Under the pieces are notes generated by a model. The model searched no databases. It was not told the origin of the DNA and saw only the letters and a program-made list of their open reading frames with translations. A stretch of 12,826 bases of DNA from assembly GCA_035468355.1 (NCBI GenBank), contig DATITA010000087.1, positions 1-12,826 of the forward strand, in the 5' to 3' direction. Position numbers and translations under genes: made by a program. Below, piece by piece: positions 5,877 through 12,674 of the stretch. Numbering within the stretch: the first letter of the stretch is position 1; the number at the start of each line of letters is the position of its first letter. Origin of the DNA: DATKSS01 sp035468355. GTDB lineage: Bacteria; Chloroflexota; Dormibacteria; Dormibacterales; Dormibacteraceae.

Positions 5877-8580
5877 GCGTCAGGACCTTGAACGGGGTGA
5901 AGTCGAGCTCCAGCTCGCCGTCGCGCACCTGAACCTCGGAGCGCTCGCGCTCCAGCAGGTCGCACAGTGACGCGCGAGCGGTGCGAAGCCTCGTTTTAAT
6001 CCGCGCGCGGCAGGGCCGTCCCCATGCCTCGTACAGGCGCACGATCGTCGCGTTCGAATCCTCGGCGCGCTTGATCGTTTCGACGATCACCTGTCGGGTG
6101 TCGACCTCGACCAGGGAGGCCGCGGCGCCGTCATCCAGGTTGCTGAACACCGTGCGCAGAGGCGCGTTGAGGTCCTCCGACGCCTCGATCACGCCCGCCT
6201 CCCGGAAGCCGCCCGCGTGAGGCATCAGCGCGTAGGTGAACTGGTGACGGCCCTGGTCGGCGGTCGGATCGGGGTGGGTCGGCGCCCGCAGAAGCGACAG
6301 CCGCATGACCGAGCCGCGGATGTCGTAGCCGTGCTTGCAGTCGTTGAGAAGCGCGACGCCATAGCTGCCGTCACCAAGGTCGGCCCAGCGCTGAGCGCAT
6401 ACCTCGAACATCGCTTCGGCCCGGCTCGTATCCGAATGGGTGGGTCGTCCCAGGTGCCCGAACTGGATCTCATAGGTGGCCTCGCGCGCGCTGACTGCAA
6501 CAGGGAATGCGACCTTCAACAGCCGGTGGACCTCGTGCCAGTCCGCCTCGCACTCAAAACGCAGCACGCGTGAATCCGCATCGAGCACCATGCGCTGGGT
6601 GATGCGTGACCGGCCAAATTCCCGGGTGAAACGCACCGCTCCGCGCAAGCCTCCTGGTTCTTCGATGCTCTGCTCAGCCAAATCGGTCAGGTCGGTGACC
6701 GCGTCGAGGTATTCGACGTCGAGGTCCCAGGCGTCCCAGCGACTCGGGTTGTCGTCGTGAACCTGCAGCAGGTTGCCGGGGGCGCCGAGGACCTCGCGCT
6801 GCGCGTGCTTGTCCCAGATCGATGTCAGAAGACCGCGATCGTCCCATCGGATGCGGAGCAGGCTGTTCTCCATACCCCGATCGAAGACCCGGACGCGCTG
6901 CTCGTCGCGGATCGTGAGCTCTTGCTGGACGGCCCAGCCGCAGGCCGGCGCCTCGACCAATCTCAACCGGTGGCCGAACTCGATCACCTCGCGCCGCCGG
7001 TGCGAGGTGACGTTGAACACCGCCGTGCGGTACCCGTCGCCCGCGACCTTCTTGATCGCGCGAGCGACGACGCGGGCCGCGATGAAGGCGACGTCGGTGA
7101 GGTCGCGCTCGGACTCTTGGTAAACCCAGTCGATGCTGGAGCCCGGAAGGATGTCGTGGAACTGGTTCAGAAGGAGCTTCTTCCACTGCGCGTCGAGCAC
7201 CTCGGCCGGGTAGTCGCCCGTAGCGACCGACCACATCTCCGCTTCGCGCAGGGCTTGCTGGGCCAACCGGTTCAATCGCTTGGTCCGCGACTGGCTCGTG
7301 TACGTCCCCCGGTGCAGCTCGAAATAGAGCTCGCCTGACGAAGTGGTCAGGTCGCGGGCCTCGGCCGCCGCCCGCTCGAAGAAGTCGGCTGCGTGTCCCA
7401 TCGGCACGCCAAGCCTGTGGGCGGCGCCGATCATCTCCTGCGTGGGGCCGCCGCCGCCGTCTCCATAGCCGAACAGGTACAGAGAGCGGTCGGAGCGAGC
7501 CGAATCCTTGAAATTGCGCATGCTCCACTCGACCTCGCCGGCGCTGAAGTCGCCGTTGTAGGTGTCGGCCGGCGGAAAGTGCGTGAACACGCGCGTCCCG
7601 TCGATTCCCTCCCACCAGAACGTGTGGTGCTCCGGCTTGTTGGTGTCGTTCCACGAGAGCTTCTGGGTCAGGAAGTAATCGCAGCCCGACTCCTTGATCA
7701 GCTGCGGGAGGTTGCCCGGGTAGCCGAAAACGTCCGGCAGCCACAGGAGCCTGGTCTCGACGCCGAGCTCGCGCATGAAGAAGCGCTTCCCGTGCACCAG
7801 CTGGCGCACGAGCGATTCGCCTGACGGCAGGTTGCAGTCAGCCTCGACCCACATCGCGCCGACCGGCTCCCACTGGCCGGCGGCCACCTTTTCCTTGATT
7901 CTGCCGTAGAGATCCGGGTACGACTCCTTGATCCAGGCGTACTGCGCCGGCTGCGAGCAGGCGAAGACGTAATCGGGGTACTGGTCCATCAGTGCCAGCT
8001 GCGTCGACCAGCTGCGGGCGCACTTGCGCCTGCCCTCGCGAAGCGGCCACTCCCACGCGGCGTCGATATGCGCGTGCCCGACCGCGGTGATGACGTGCCG
8101 CCCAGTGGCGACGCGGGCCACCTCGCCACGGGTTGGTTCCCAGATCGCGAGCTCGGCCTGACGCAGCACGAACGACGGCTCGGGCGAGCTGCGCAAGGCG
8201 ATCATCGAGGGCGCCGGCTCGGTGCCCTGCTCGGTGGCGCGAGGGTTGGCAGCCGCCTCGAGGTAGAAATCGATTTCCGGGCCGTCGACCGGCAGGCGGC
8301 GGTGGTTGGGGTCGACTCCGCGCCACGGCTTGCCGTCCTTCCAGGCGAGCGCCTCGCAGGTGAACCCGGTGGGCCCGTCGAAGCCGAGGTCGAAGACGGC
8401 CACAACCTTGCGACCCTGCCACTCCTCCGGCACCCGGCCGCGGACGTGGAACCAGGTCGTGCTCCACGGCGGTCCCCATGCGTCGCCGGCGTGGAAGGGC
8501 AGAAACTCCCCGCGCATCGCCTCGTCGAAGCTCAGCGGCTCCCCCCGCACCGAATACGCGGACAGTTCTAGATCTGACAC
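5854..8580 (-). CDS. Alpha-mannosidase, glycoside hydrolase family 38
   Basis: This 908-residue GH38 retaining alpha-mannosidase releases terminal mannose from oligosaccharides. No signal peptide is seen, so it is probably cytoplasmic. An N-terminal beta-sandwich-type region (about 1-160, with GDAWGPPWSTTWFHVRG) precedes the catalytic barrel. The motif GHAHIDAAWEWPLREG supplies zinc ligands His171 and Asp173; WVEADCNLPSGES holds the expected nucleophile Asp248; LWLPDVFGYPGNLPQL and FGYGDGGGGPT follow; QFHDILPGSSIDWVYQES holds the last zinc ligand His475. The rest is beta-sandwich domains. Compared with relatives as I recall them, about 25-30 N-terminal residues are missing. An in-frame TAG at 8587-8589, just before GTG 8580, rules out a longer start. 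Likely roles are glycan turnover or scavenging. It diverges from a GNAT gene across only 19 bases and overlaps the small membrane gene at its 3' end. Confidence 0.93.
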   Translation of the reverse strand: MSDLELSAYSVRGEPLSFDEAMRGEFLPFHAGDAWGPPWSTTWFHVRGRVPEEWQGRKVVAVFDLGFDGPTGFTCEALAWKDGKPWRGVDPNHRRLPVDGPEIDFYLEAAANPRATEQGTEPAPSMIALRSSPEPSFVLRQAELAIWEPTRGEVARVATGRHVITAVGHAHIDAAWEWPLREGRRKCARSWSTQLALMDQYPDYVFACSQPAQYAWIKESYPDLYGRIKEKVAAGQWEPVGAMWVEADCNLPSGESLVRQLVHGKRFFMRELGVETRLLWLPDVFGYPGNLPQLIKESGCDYFLTQKLSWNDTNKPEHHTFWWEGIDGTRVFTHFPPADTYNGDFSAGEVEWSMRNFKDSARSDRSLYLFGYGDGGGGPTQEMIGAAHRLGVPMGHAADFFERAAAEARDLTTSSGELYFELHRGTYTSQSRTKRLNRLAQQALREAEMWSVATGDYPAEVLDAQWKKLLLNQFHDILPGSSIDWVYQESERDLTDVAFIAARVVARAIKKVAGDGYRTAVFNVTSHRRREVIEFGHRLRLVEAPACGWAVQQELTIRDEQRVRVFDRGMENSLLRIRWDDRGLLTSIWDKHAQREVLGAPGNLLQVHDDNPSRWDAWDLDVEYLDAVTDLTDLAEQSIEEPGGLRGAVRFTREFGRSRITQRMVLDADSRVLRFECEADWHEVHRLLKVAFPVAVSAREATYEIQFGHLGRPTHSDTSRAEAMFEVCAQRWADLGDGSYGVALLNDCKHGYDIRGSVMRLSLLRAPTHPDPTADQGRHQFTYALMPHAGGFREAGVIEASEDLNAPLRTVFSNLDDGAAASLVEVDTRQVIVETIKRAEDSNATIVRLYEAWGRPCRARIKTRLRTARASLCDLLERERSEVQVRDGELELDFTPFKVLTLKLEAAG

Positions 8581-8587
8581 CGGCCAC

Positions 8588-8593
8588 TAGTCT
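8588..8593 (+). promoter_or_regulatory. Putative -10 box of the GNAT gene, leaderless arrangement
   Basis: TAGTCT fits TAnnnT and is followed by exactly six bases (GTTGCA) and then ATG 8600. No SD is present. It overlaps the palindrome ACTAGT (8586-8591), which lies at the centre of the 19-bp gap between the divergent mannosidase and GNAT starts. The minus strand has no clean TAnnnT at the same spacing from GTG 8580. Confidence 0.5.
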
Positions 8594-8599
8594 GTTGCA

Positions 8600-9034
8600 A
8601 TGCGGGTCGAAGTGGCGACCGAAGCCACTCCAGAGCTTCATGCCGCGCTGGCGCGCCTGCTGCCGCAGCTCAACCCCAGGCTGCCGGTGCCCGACATGGA
8701 GCGGCTGCGCCGGTTGGTCGAGGACCGCGCGGTCACGGTGCTGATCGCCCTCGACGACGGCCAGATCGTCGGCACGACCACCGTGATCGTCTACACGACA
8801 CCCTTCTGGATCAAGGCGCGCCTGGACGAGGTCGTCGTGGATGCGGGCGCGCGCGGCAGGGGAGTGGGCGAGGCCCTGGTCAAAGCGAGCCTGGAGGTGG
8901 GGCGGCGCGCCGGAGCCCAGGTGGCGGAGCTGCAGTCGGGCAAGGGCCCGGCGCGGGCGGCCGCCCACCGCCTTTACGAAAGGATGGGCTTCCAGATTCG
9001 CGACACCGACGTCTTCCGGATCGAACTCCGCTAG
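8600..9034 (+). CDS. GNAT family N-acetyltransferase
   Basis: This single-domain GNAT of 144 residues transfers an acetyl group from acetyl-CoA to an amine; the acceptor is unknown. It shows a helical N-terminal part, strands with TVLIALDDGQIVGTTTV (46-62), and motif A LDEVVVDAGARGRGVGEALV (75-94), whose RGRGVG binds the pyrophosphate of CoA. The C-terminal part has AHRLYERMGFQIRDTDVFRIEL (122-143), where Tyr126 is the usual general-acid position. ATG 8600 has no SD but a TAnnnT box six bases upstream. The stop lies 16 bases from the convergent peptidase stop. Nothing in the neighbours points to a substrate. Confidence 0.9.
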   Translation: MRVEVATEATPELHAALARLLPQLNPRLPVPDMERLRRLVEDRAVTVLIALDDGQIVGTTTVIVYTTPFWIKARLDEVVVDAGARGRGVGEALVKASLEVGRRAGAQVAELQSGKGPARAAAHRLYERMGFQIRDTDVFRIELR

Positions 9035-9050
9035 TCGCCGTTACAGTCCA

Positions 9051-10874
9051 CTAGTCGCCGGGGCCCACCAACTTCTCCAGCCGGTCCACCATCGAAGCCA
9101 GAGTGGCGAACGCCGCCTCGACCGGCTCCCGTGAGGTCATGTCCACGCCGGCCATCCGCAGACCGTCCATCGGATACATGGAGCCGGCGCTCTTCAGGAA
9201 GGCCAGATATGACTCGACTGCCTTGGGATCGCCGTCCGCGACGCGTCCCACGAGATGGTCGGCCGCTGCGATGCCGGTCGCATATTGATAGACGTAGAAG
9301 TTGCTGTACAGGTGCGTGTGAAACTGCGCCCAGGTCGAGCCGATGCGCTCGTAGTCGCTCGGCCCGACCTCGACCTCCGAGCCGTAGACCTCGAGCATGA
9401 GCTCCGCCATCAGCTGGTTGAGGTAGTCGGCGGTGATCGCGCCGCCCCGTTCGGCCCTCTCGTGCACCTCGAGCTCGAGACGTGCGAGCGAGGGCATGAT
9501 GAAGAAGTAGCGGTAGAAGTTAGACATCGCCTCTTCGATGACGGCGATCTGAAAAACCGGGTCGGTGTTGGCGGCGAGGAGATGCCTGCGAGTCAGCGCC
9601 TGGTGCATGTTGGATGCCACCTCGGCCTGGAACAGCCCGTAGTTCGAGTAGATGAACGGTTGGGTGTGCCGCGCGTAATACGAGTGCATCGAGTGCCCGA
9701 GCTCGTGCGCTAGGGTGCTCATCGAAAAGATGTCGTCGTTGTAGCTCATGAAGATGAAGGGCCTCGTATCCATCACGCCTGACGAGAACGCCCCCATGCG
9801 CTTGCCCTGGTTGGGATAGACGTCGACCCACCGGTCCTCATGAGCCCCGCGGCGCAGGATGCGCACGTACTCGTCGCCCAGCGGCGCCACGCCCTCCGCG
9901 ATCCAGTCCACGGCCTGGTCGTATGGAACGTTGAGGGTCGATCCACCGATCTGGGCGCGCGTGTCGTACGGCTTCAAGGACTCGAGGCCCAGCGCTTTCC
10001 GCCGGATGCGCCAGTATCGGTGCCACGTACCCACGTTGTCCCGAAACGTGCGGATCACGTTGTGGAAGACCTCGGTCGGGATGTGAGCGGGCTCCAGCGC
10101 CGCTTCGAGTGAGGACGCATAGCCCCTCGCCCGCGCAAAGAAGACGTCGCGCTTCACGCCGCCGGCAAGGTTGGCCGCCATGGCGTGCTGCATCGCCAGG
10201 TGCGCGTCGGCGTAGTTCTCGAACGCCGTGCGGCGCACCTCGCGGTCGGGGTTCGTGAGCAGCGCCGCGATGGTGCCCTGGGCGACCTCGTGCTGCTCGC
10301 CGCCGGCAGCCGTGGCAGGCGCGAACTTGAGGTCGGTGTTGGCCAGCACGCTGTGCACCGAGAGGGCGGTCGCGAGCGGGTCGGAAACCTGTGTCAGCAG
10401 CTGTTCCACCTCGGCGCTTCGGATCCGCTTTTGCAGCTTCTCCACGCGGTCGAAATAGTGGCCCAGGTGCGACAGCCGAGGCGAAACGGCAACCCACTCT
10501 CGAAGCTTGGGGATGCCCAGCGCGATCATCTCGGGCAGCGCGAACGCGGTGGCGGCGCCGACCTGGGTGGCGACCGAGCGCGCGCGGTCGGCTCGCGCGG
10601 CGGCCGCCTGGTCGCCCACGTCGACCGAGTACGCCATGTTCGTGTAGACCATCACCTTGCCCACCTCGCGGTGCACCCGCTCGGCAGCGTCGAACCAGTC
10701 CGCCAGCGCATCCGGAGAATCGCCGAGGTGGCCTTTGAACTCGCCCAGGTCGGGCAGGCGAGCGAGGATGGTCTCGACGGCCTGTTCCCAGCCCGCGTCG
10801 GTCGTGAACACGCTCTCCCTGTCCCACGTGAATCGCGCGTCCACCTCGGACCGCGCCGGCAGAGCTCTCGTCAC
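9051..10874 (-). CDS. pepF: Oligoendopeptidase F, M3 family zinc metallopeptidase
   Basis: A 607-residue cytoplasmic M3B peptidase that cleaves oligopeptides. The N-terminal helical domain (about 1-200) includes SVFTTDAGWEQAV and a KVMVYTNMAYSVD stretch. The catalytic domain carries GAFSSGVMDTRPFIFMSYND (361-380), HELGH (390-394) with both zinc histidines and the catalytic Glu391, and the third zinc ligand as Glu418 in FQAEVAS. The substrate-binding segment FHTHLYSNFYVYQYATGIAAADH is near 518-540. After AEVAS the sequence reads NMHQAL where Bacillus-type enzymes have NEAL, a variation I believe also occurs in other phyla. Length matches the family. The GTG start at 10874 has TACGCT eight bases upstream on its strand and no SD. 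It diverges from the alpha/beta hydrolase across 34 bp. Next in-frame starts would truncate the N-terminal helix, so 10874 is preferred. Confidence 0.93.
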   Translation of the reverse strand: MTRALPARSEVDARFTWDRESVFTTDAGWEQAVETILARLPDLGEFKGHLGDSPDALADWFDAAERVHREVGKVMVYTNMAYSVDVGDQAAAARADRARSVATQVGAATAFALPEMIALGIPKLREWVAVSPRLSHLGHYFDRVEKLQKRIRSAEVEQLLTQVSDPLATALSVHSVLANTDLKFAPATAAGGEQHEVAQGTIAALLTNPDREVRRTAFENYADAHLAMQHAMAANLAGGVKRDVFFARARGYASSLEAALEPAHIPTEVFHNVIRTFRDNVGTWHRYWRIRRKALGLESLKPYDTRAQIGGSTLNVPYDQAVDWIAEGVAPLGDEYVRILRRGAHEDRWVDVYPNQGKRMGAFSSGVMDTRPFIFMSYNDDIFSMSTLAHELGHSMHSYYARHTQPFIYSNYGLFQAEVASNMHQALTRRHLLAANTDPVFQIAVIEEAMSNFYRYFFIMPSLARLELEVHERAERGGAITADYLNQLMAELMLEVYGSEVEVGPSDYERIGSTWAQFHTHLYSNFYVYQYATGIAAADHLVGRVADGDPKAVESYLAFLKSAGSMYPMDGLRMAGVDMTSREPVEAAFATLASMVDRLEKLVGPGD

Positions 10875-10896
10875 GATCGCTAAGCGTAATGGTCGC

Positions 10897-10902
10897 TAGC
10901 AT
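10897..10902 (+). promoter_or_regulatory. Putative -10 box of the alpha/beta hydrolase gene, leaderless arrangement
   Basis: TAGCAT fits TAnnnT and ends six bases before GTG 10909, with GGGCAG between. GGGCAG is too close and too poor to be a good SD. The minus-strand box TACGCT for pepF (plus coordinates 10883-10888) lies in the same 34-bp gap, so the two promoters are nested back to back. Confidence 0.45.
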
Positions 10903-10908
10903 GGGCAG

Positions 10909-11793
10909 GTGCCTCGCGCCACGGCCAACGGGATCTCGATCGAGTACGAGACATTCGGCGACCCGGCCGCTCCGCCGGTGCTGCTGGTGATGGGCCTTGG
11001 CGCCCAGATGATCAGCTGGAACGACGAGTTCTGCGAGCTGCTGGCCGGCCGTGGCTTCCACGTCATCCGCTTCGACAACCGCGACTGCGGGCTCTCGACG
11101 TGGATGGATGAAGCGGGACCCGCCGACATCCCTGGCGCCATCAGCGGCGAGGTCGCCCCCGCCTACATGCTCGACGACATGGCCGCCGATGCGGTCGGGC
11201 TGCTCGACGCGCTGGGAATCCGAGCAGCCCACGTGGTGGGCGCGTCGATGGGCGGATTCATCGCGCAGCTCGTCGCCATCAACCACCCGGAGCGCGTCCT
11301 CACCCTGACCTCGATCATGTCGGGTCCGGCGCACCCCGAGTCCGCAGCGCCGGCTCCCGAGGCAACCGCCGTCCTTTTCGTGCCGCCCGCGGCGACGCGC
11401 GAGGAGCGGATCACGCAGGAGATGTGGATCCGCCGGCTGCTGATGGGCCCCGCCGACTCCTTCGACGAGAAGGCCGAGCGTGCGCGGGCCGAGCGGGCGA
11501 TCGACCGCGCGTACCATCCCGCCGGCACCGGCCGCCAGTTGGCGGCCGTCCTCGCCACCCAGCCGCGGCTGGAGCTCCTGAAAGGCGTCCAGGTCCCGAC
11601 GCTGGTCATCCACGGACTCTCCGACATCCTCATCCCGGTCGAGAACGGCCGGGCCGTCGCCGCCGCCGTGCCGGGGTCGCGCCTGGTCGAGATCGAGGGC
11701 ATGGGCCACGACCTGCCGAAGCGTGTCTGGCCTCAATTGCTCGATGAGATCGTGGCGTTGTCCGAGCGCGCGGGCACGCTGCAGCGGAGCTGA
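10909..11793 (+). CDS. Alpha/beta hydrolase
   Basis: An alpha/beta-hydrolase-fold protein of 294 residues, probably cytoplasmic. The strand-turn PVLLVMGLGAQMISW (23-37) contains the oxyanion-hole region, RFDNRDCGLS (54-63) follows, and the nucleophile elbow GASMGG places Ser113. HGLSD gives the acid Asp239 and GMGHD the catalytic His267, so the triad is complete. A variable helical cap lies at about 140-225. Substrate class (ester, lactone, epoxide or C-C bond) cannot be assigned; database names in this branch vary widely. The GTG start is supported by the -10-like box upstream and by the N-terminus RATANGISIEYETFGDP, typical of the family. The ccdA-like gene starts five bases after its stop, with the SD inside this gene, so the two are probably one operon. 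Confidence 0.88.
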   Translation: MPRATANGISIEYETFGDPAAPPVLLVMGLGAQMISWNDEFCELLAGRGFHVIRFDNRDCGLSTWMDEAGPADIPGAISGEVAPAYMLDDMAADAVGLLDALGIRAAHVVGASMGGFIAQLVAINHPERVLTLTSIMSGPAHPESAAPAPEATAVLFVPPAATREERITQEMWIRRLLMGPADSFDEKAERARAERAIDRAYHPAGTGRQLAAVLATQPRLELLKGVQVPTLVIHGLSDILIPVENGRAVAAAVPGSRLVEIEGMGHDLPKRVWPQLLDEIVALSERAGTLQRS

Positions 11794-11798
11794 TCGAA

Positions 11799-12674
11799 AT
11801 GGGCGGCGTCTTTCTCGTGGCCGGGGCCAGCAGCCTGGACGGGATCAGTCCCGCGCTTGCGGTGCTCGCGGGCCTCGTCTCGTTCGTTTCGCCGTGCGTG
11901 CTCCCGCTCGTGCCGGCCTACCTCGCATATCTCGGAGCGCGAGCGGCCCAACCGGTCCCGGTCGCCGCCTCTGCCCCGCTCGCGGGGAACGTGGCGCCTC
12001 CCGCTTCCCCGCTCGCGGCGAAGGTGGCTTCTCCCCACGGCTGGGGAGGTGGCCCGCATGGCCGGAGGGGAGGCACATTTACCAATTCCGCTTCACTGCC
12101 CGTCGCCGCCGCCGGACTCGGCTTCGTGGCCGGCCTGTCGGTCGTCTTCATCCTCTTCTTCTATGTGTTCTCGCTGGTCGTCCAGCCCGTTCGCGCGTTC
12201 GTCCCGGTCGTGGCCGGGATCTTCGTGATCGCGCTGGCGCTGCACGTGGCGGGCGTGATCAGGCTCCCCTTCCTGTCGGGCGAGTATCGCGTCATGAAGA
12301 GCGCGCCGCAGCGGGGCGGGGTCGTCGGCGGCTTCGTCCTGGGCATGGGGTTCGCCAGCGGGTGGACGCCTTGCATCGGGGTCACGCTGAGCGCCGTGCT
12401 GAGCTCAGCCGTCACCGCCGGGACGACGGCGCAGGGACTCGGCCTGATGGTCGCCTACTGTCTCGGTCTGGGCCTTCCGTTCATCGCGCTCGCTTTCGCG
12501 CTGGAGAGCGCCAAGCCGCTGGTGCGGCTGGTCAACCAGCACCGGCGCGCCATCGACCTCGCCTCCGCAGCCGTGCTGCTCGTGATGGGGGTTCTGCTGC
12601 TGACCAACAAGCTGACGGTGCTGTCGGCCGGAATCTCGCAGCTAGTCCCGTCCTGGCCCTCGCCGACCCTCTAG
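11799..12674 (+). CDS. ccdA: CcdA-type cytochrome c biogenesis / thiol-disulfide transmembrane protein
   Basis: A polytopic membrane protein (291 residues, about six hydrophobic segments) of the DsbD/CcdA family, which passes electrons from cytoplasmic thioredoxin across the membrane for haem attachment or periplasmic thiol reduction. Redox cysteines are Cys33 in SFVSPCVLPLVPAY and Cys192 in ASGWTPCIGV, the expected pair. GGAG (11786-11789) lies nine bases before ATG 11799. An extra low-complexity loop follows the first segment (about 51-97, including PLAGNVAPPAS and PLAAKVASPHG). It is encoded by a palindromic, partly tandem DNA repeat and is unlikely to be part of the conserved fold. No ResB or thioredoxin-like partner follows; the next gene is convergent. 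The second segment (VVFILFFYVFSLVVQP) is richer in Phe than many homologues. Family assignment is firm; the pathway it serves here is not shown. Confidence 0.9.
   Translation: MGGVFLVAGASSLDGISPALAVLAGLVSFVSPCVLPLVPAYLAYLGARAAQPVPVAASAPLAGNVAPPASPLAAKVASPHGWGGGPHGRRGGTFTNSASLPVAAAGLGFVAGLSVVFILFFYVFSLVVQPVRAFVPVVAGIFVIALALHVAGVIRLPFLSGEYRVMKSAPQRGGVVGGFVLGMGFASGWTPCIGVTLSAVLSSAVTAGTTAQGLGLMVAYCLGLGLPFIALAFALESAKPLVRLVNQHRRAIDLASAAVLLVMGVLLLTNKLTVLSAGISQLVPSWPSPTL
11974..12072 (+). repeat. Palindromic, partly tandem repeat embedded in ccdA
   Basis: Two 33-base units start at 11974 and 12007, both with CCCCGCTCGCGG; 25 of the first 29 bases agree. The first holds a perfect hairpin, CCCCGC-TC-GCGGGG (11974-11987). 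A second hairpin follows, CTCCCCA (12031-12037) with TGGGGAG (12042-12048), then GGCC-CGCAT-GGCC (12051-12063) and GGGGAG (12067-12072), which could pair alternatively with CTCCCC (12031-12036). The 33-base period keeps the reading frame. The pattern resembles the palindromic elements with a GCTCGCGGGG core seen scattered in some high-GC genomes; that link is from memory. Confidence 0.6.

Noticed and set aside
6674..7744. Alternative-frame minus-strand open frames inside the mannosidase, here and at 7838-8968
   Set aside because: The overlapping frame contains all GH38 zinc and nucleophile motifs; the alternatives are Arg/Pro-rich shadows.
9838..11736. Very long minus-strand open frame (632 residues) spanning the pepF start and the whole alpha/beta hydrolase gene
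   Set aside because: It is antisense to a hydrolase with a complete catalytic triad and out of frame with pepF. Its composition (Arg, Gly, Ala rich, no motif) is typical of the shadow frames that GC-rich genes produce.
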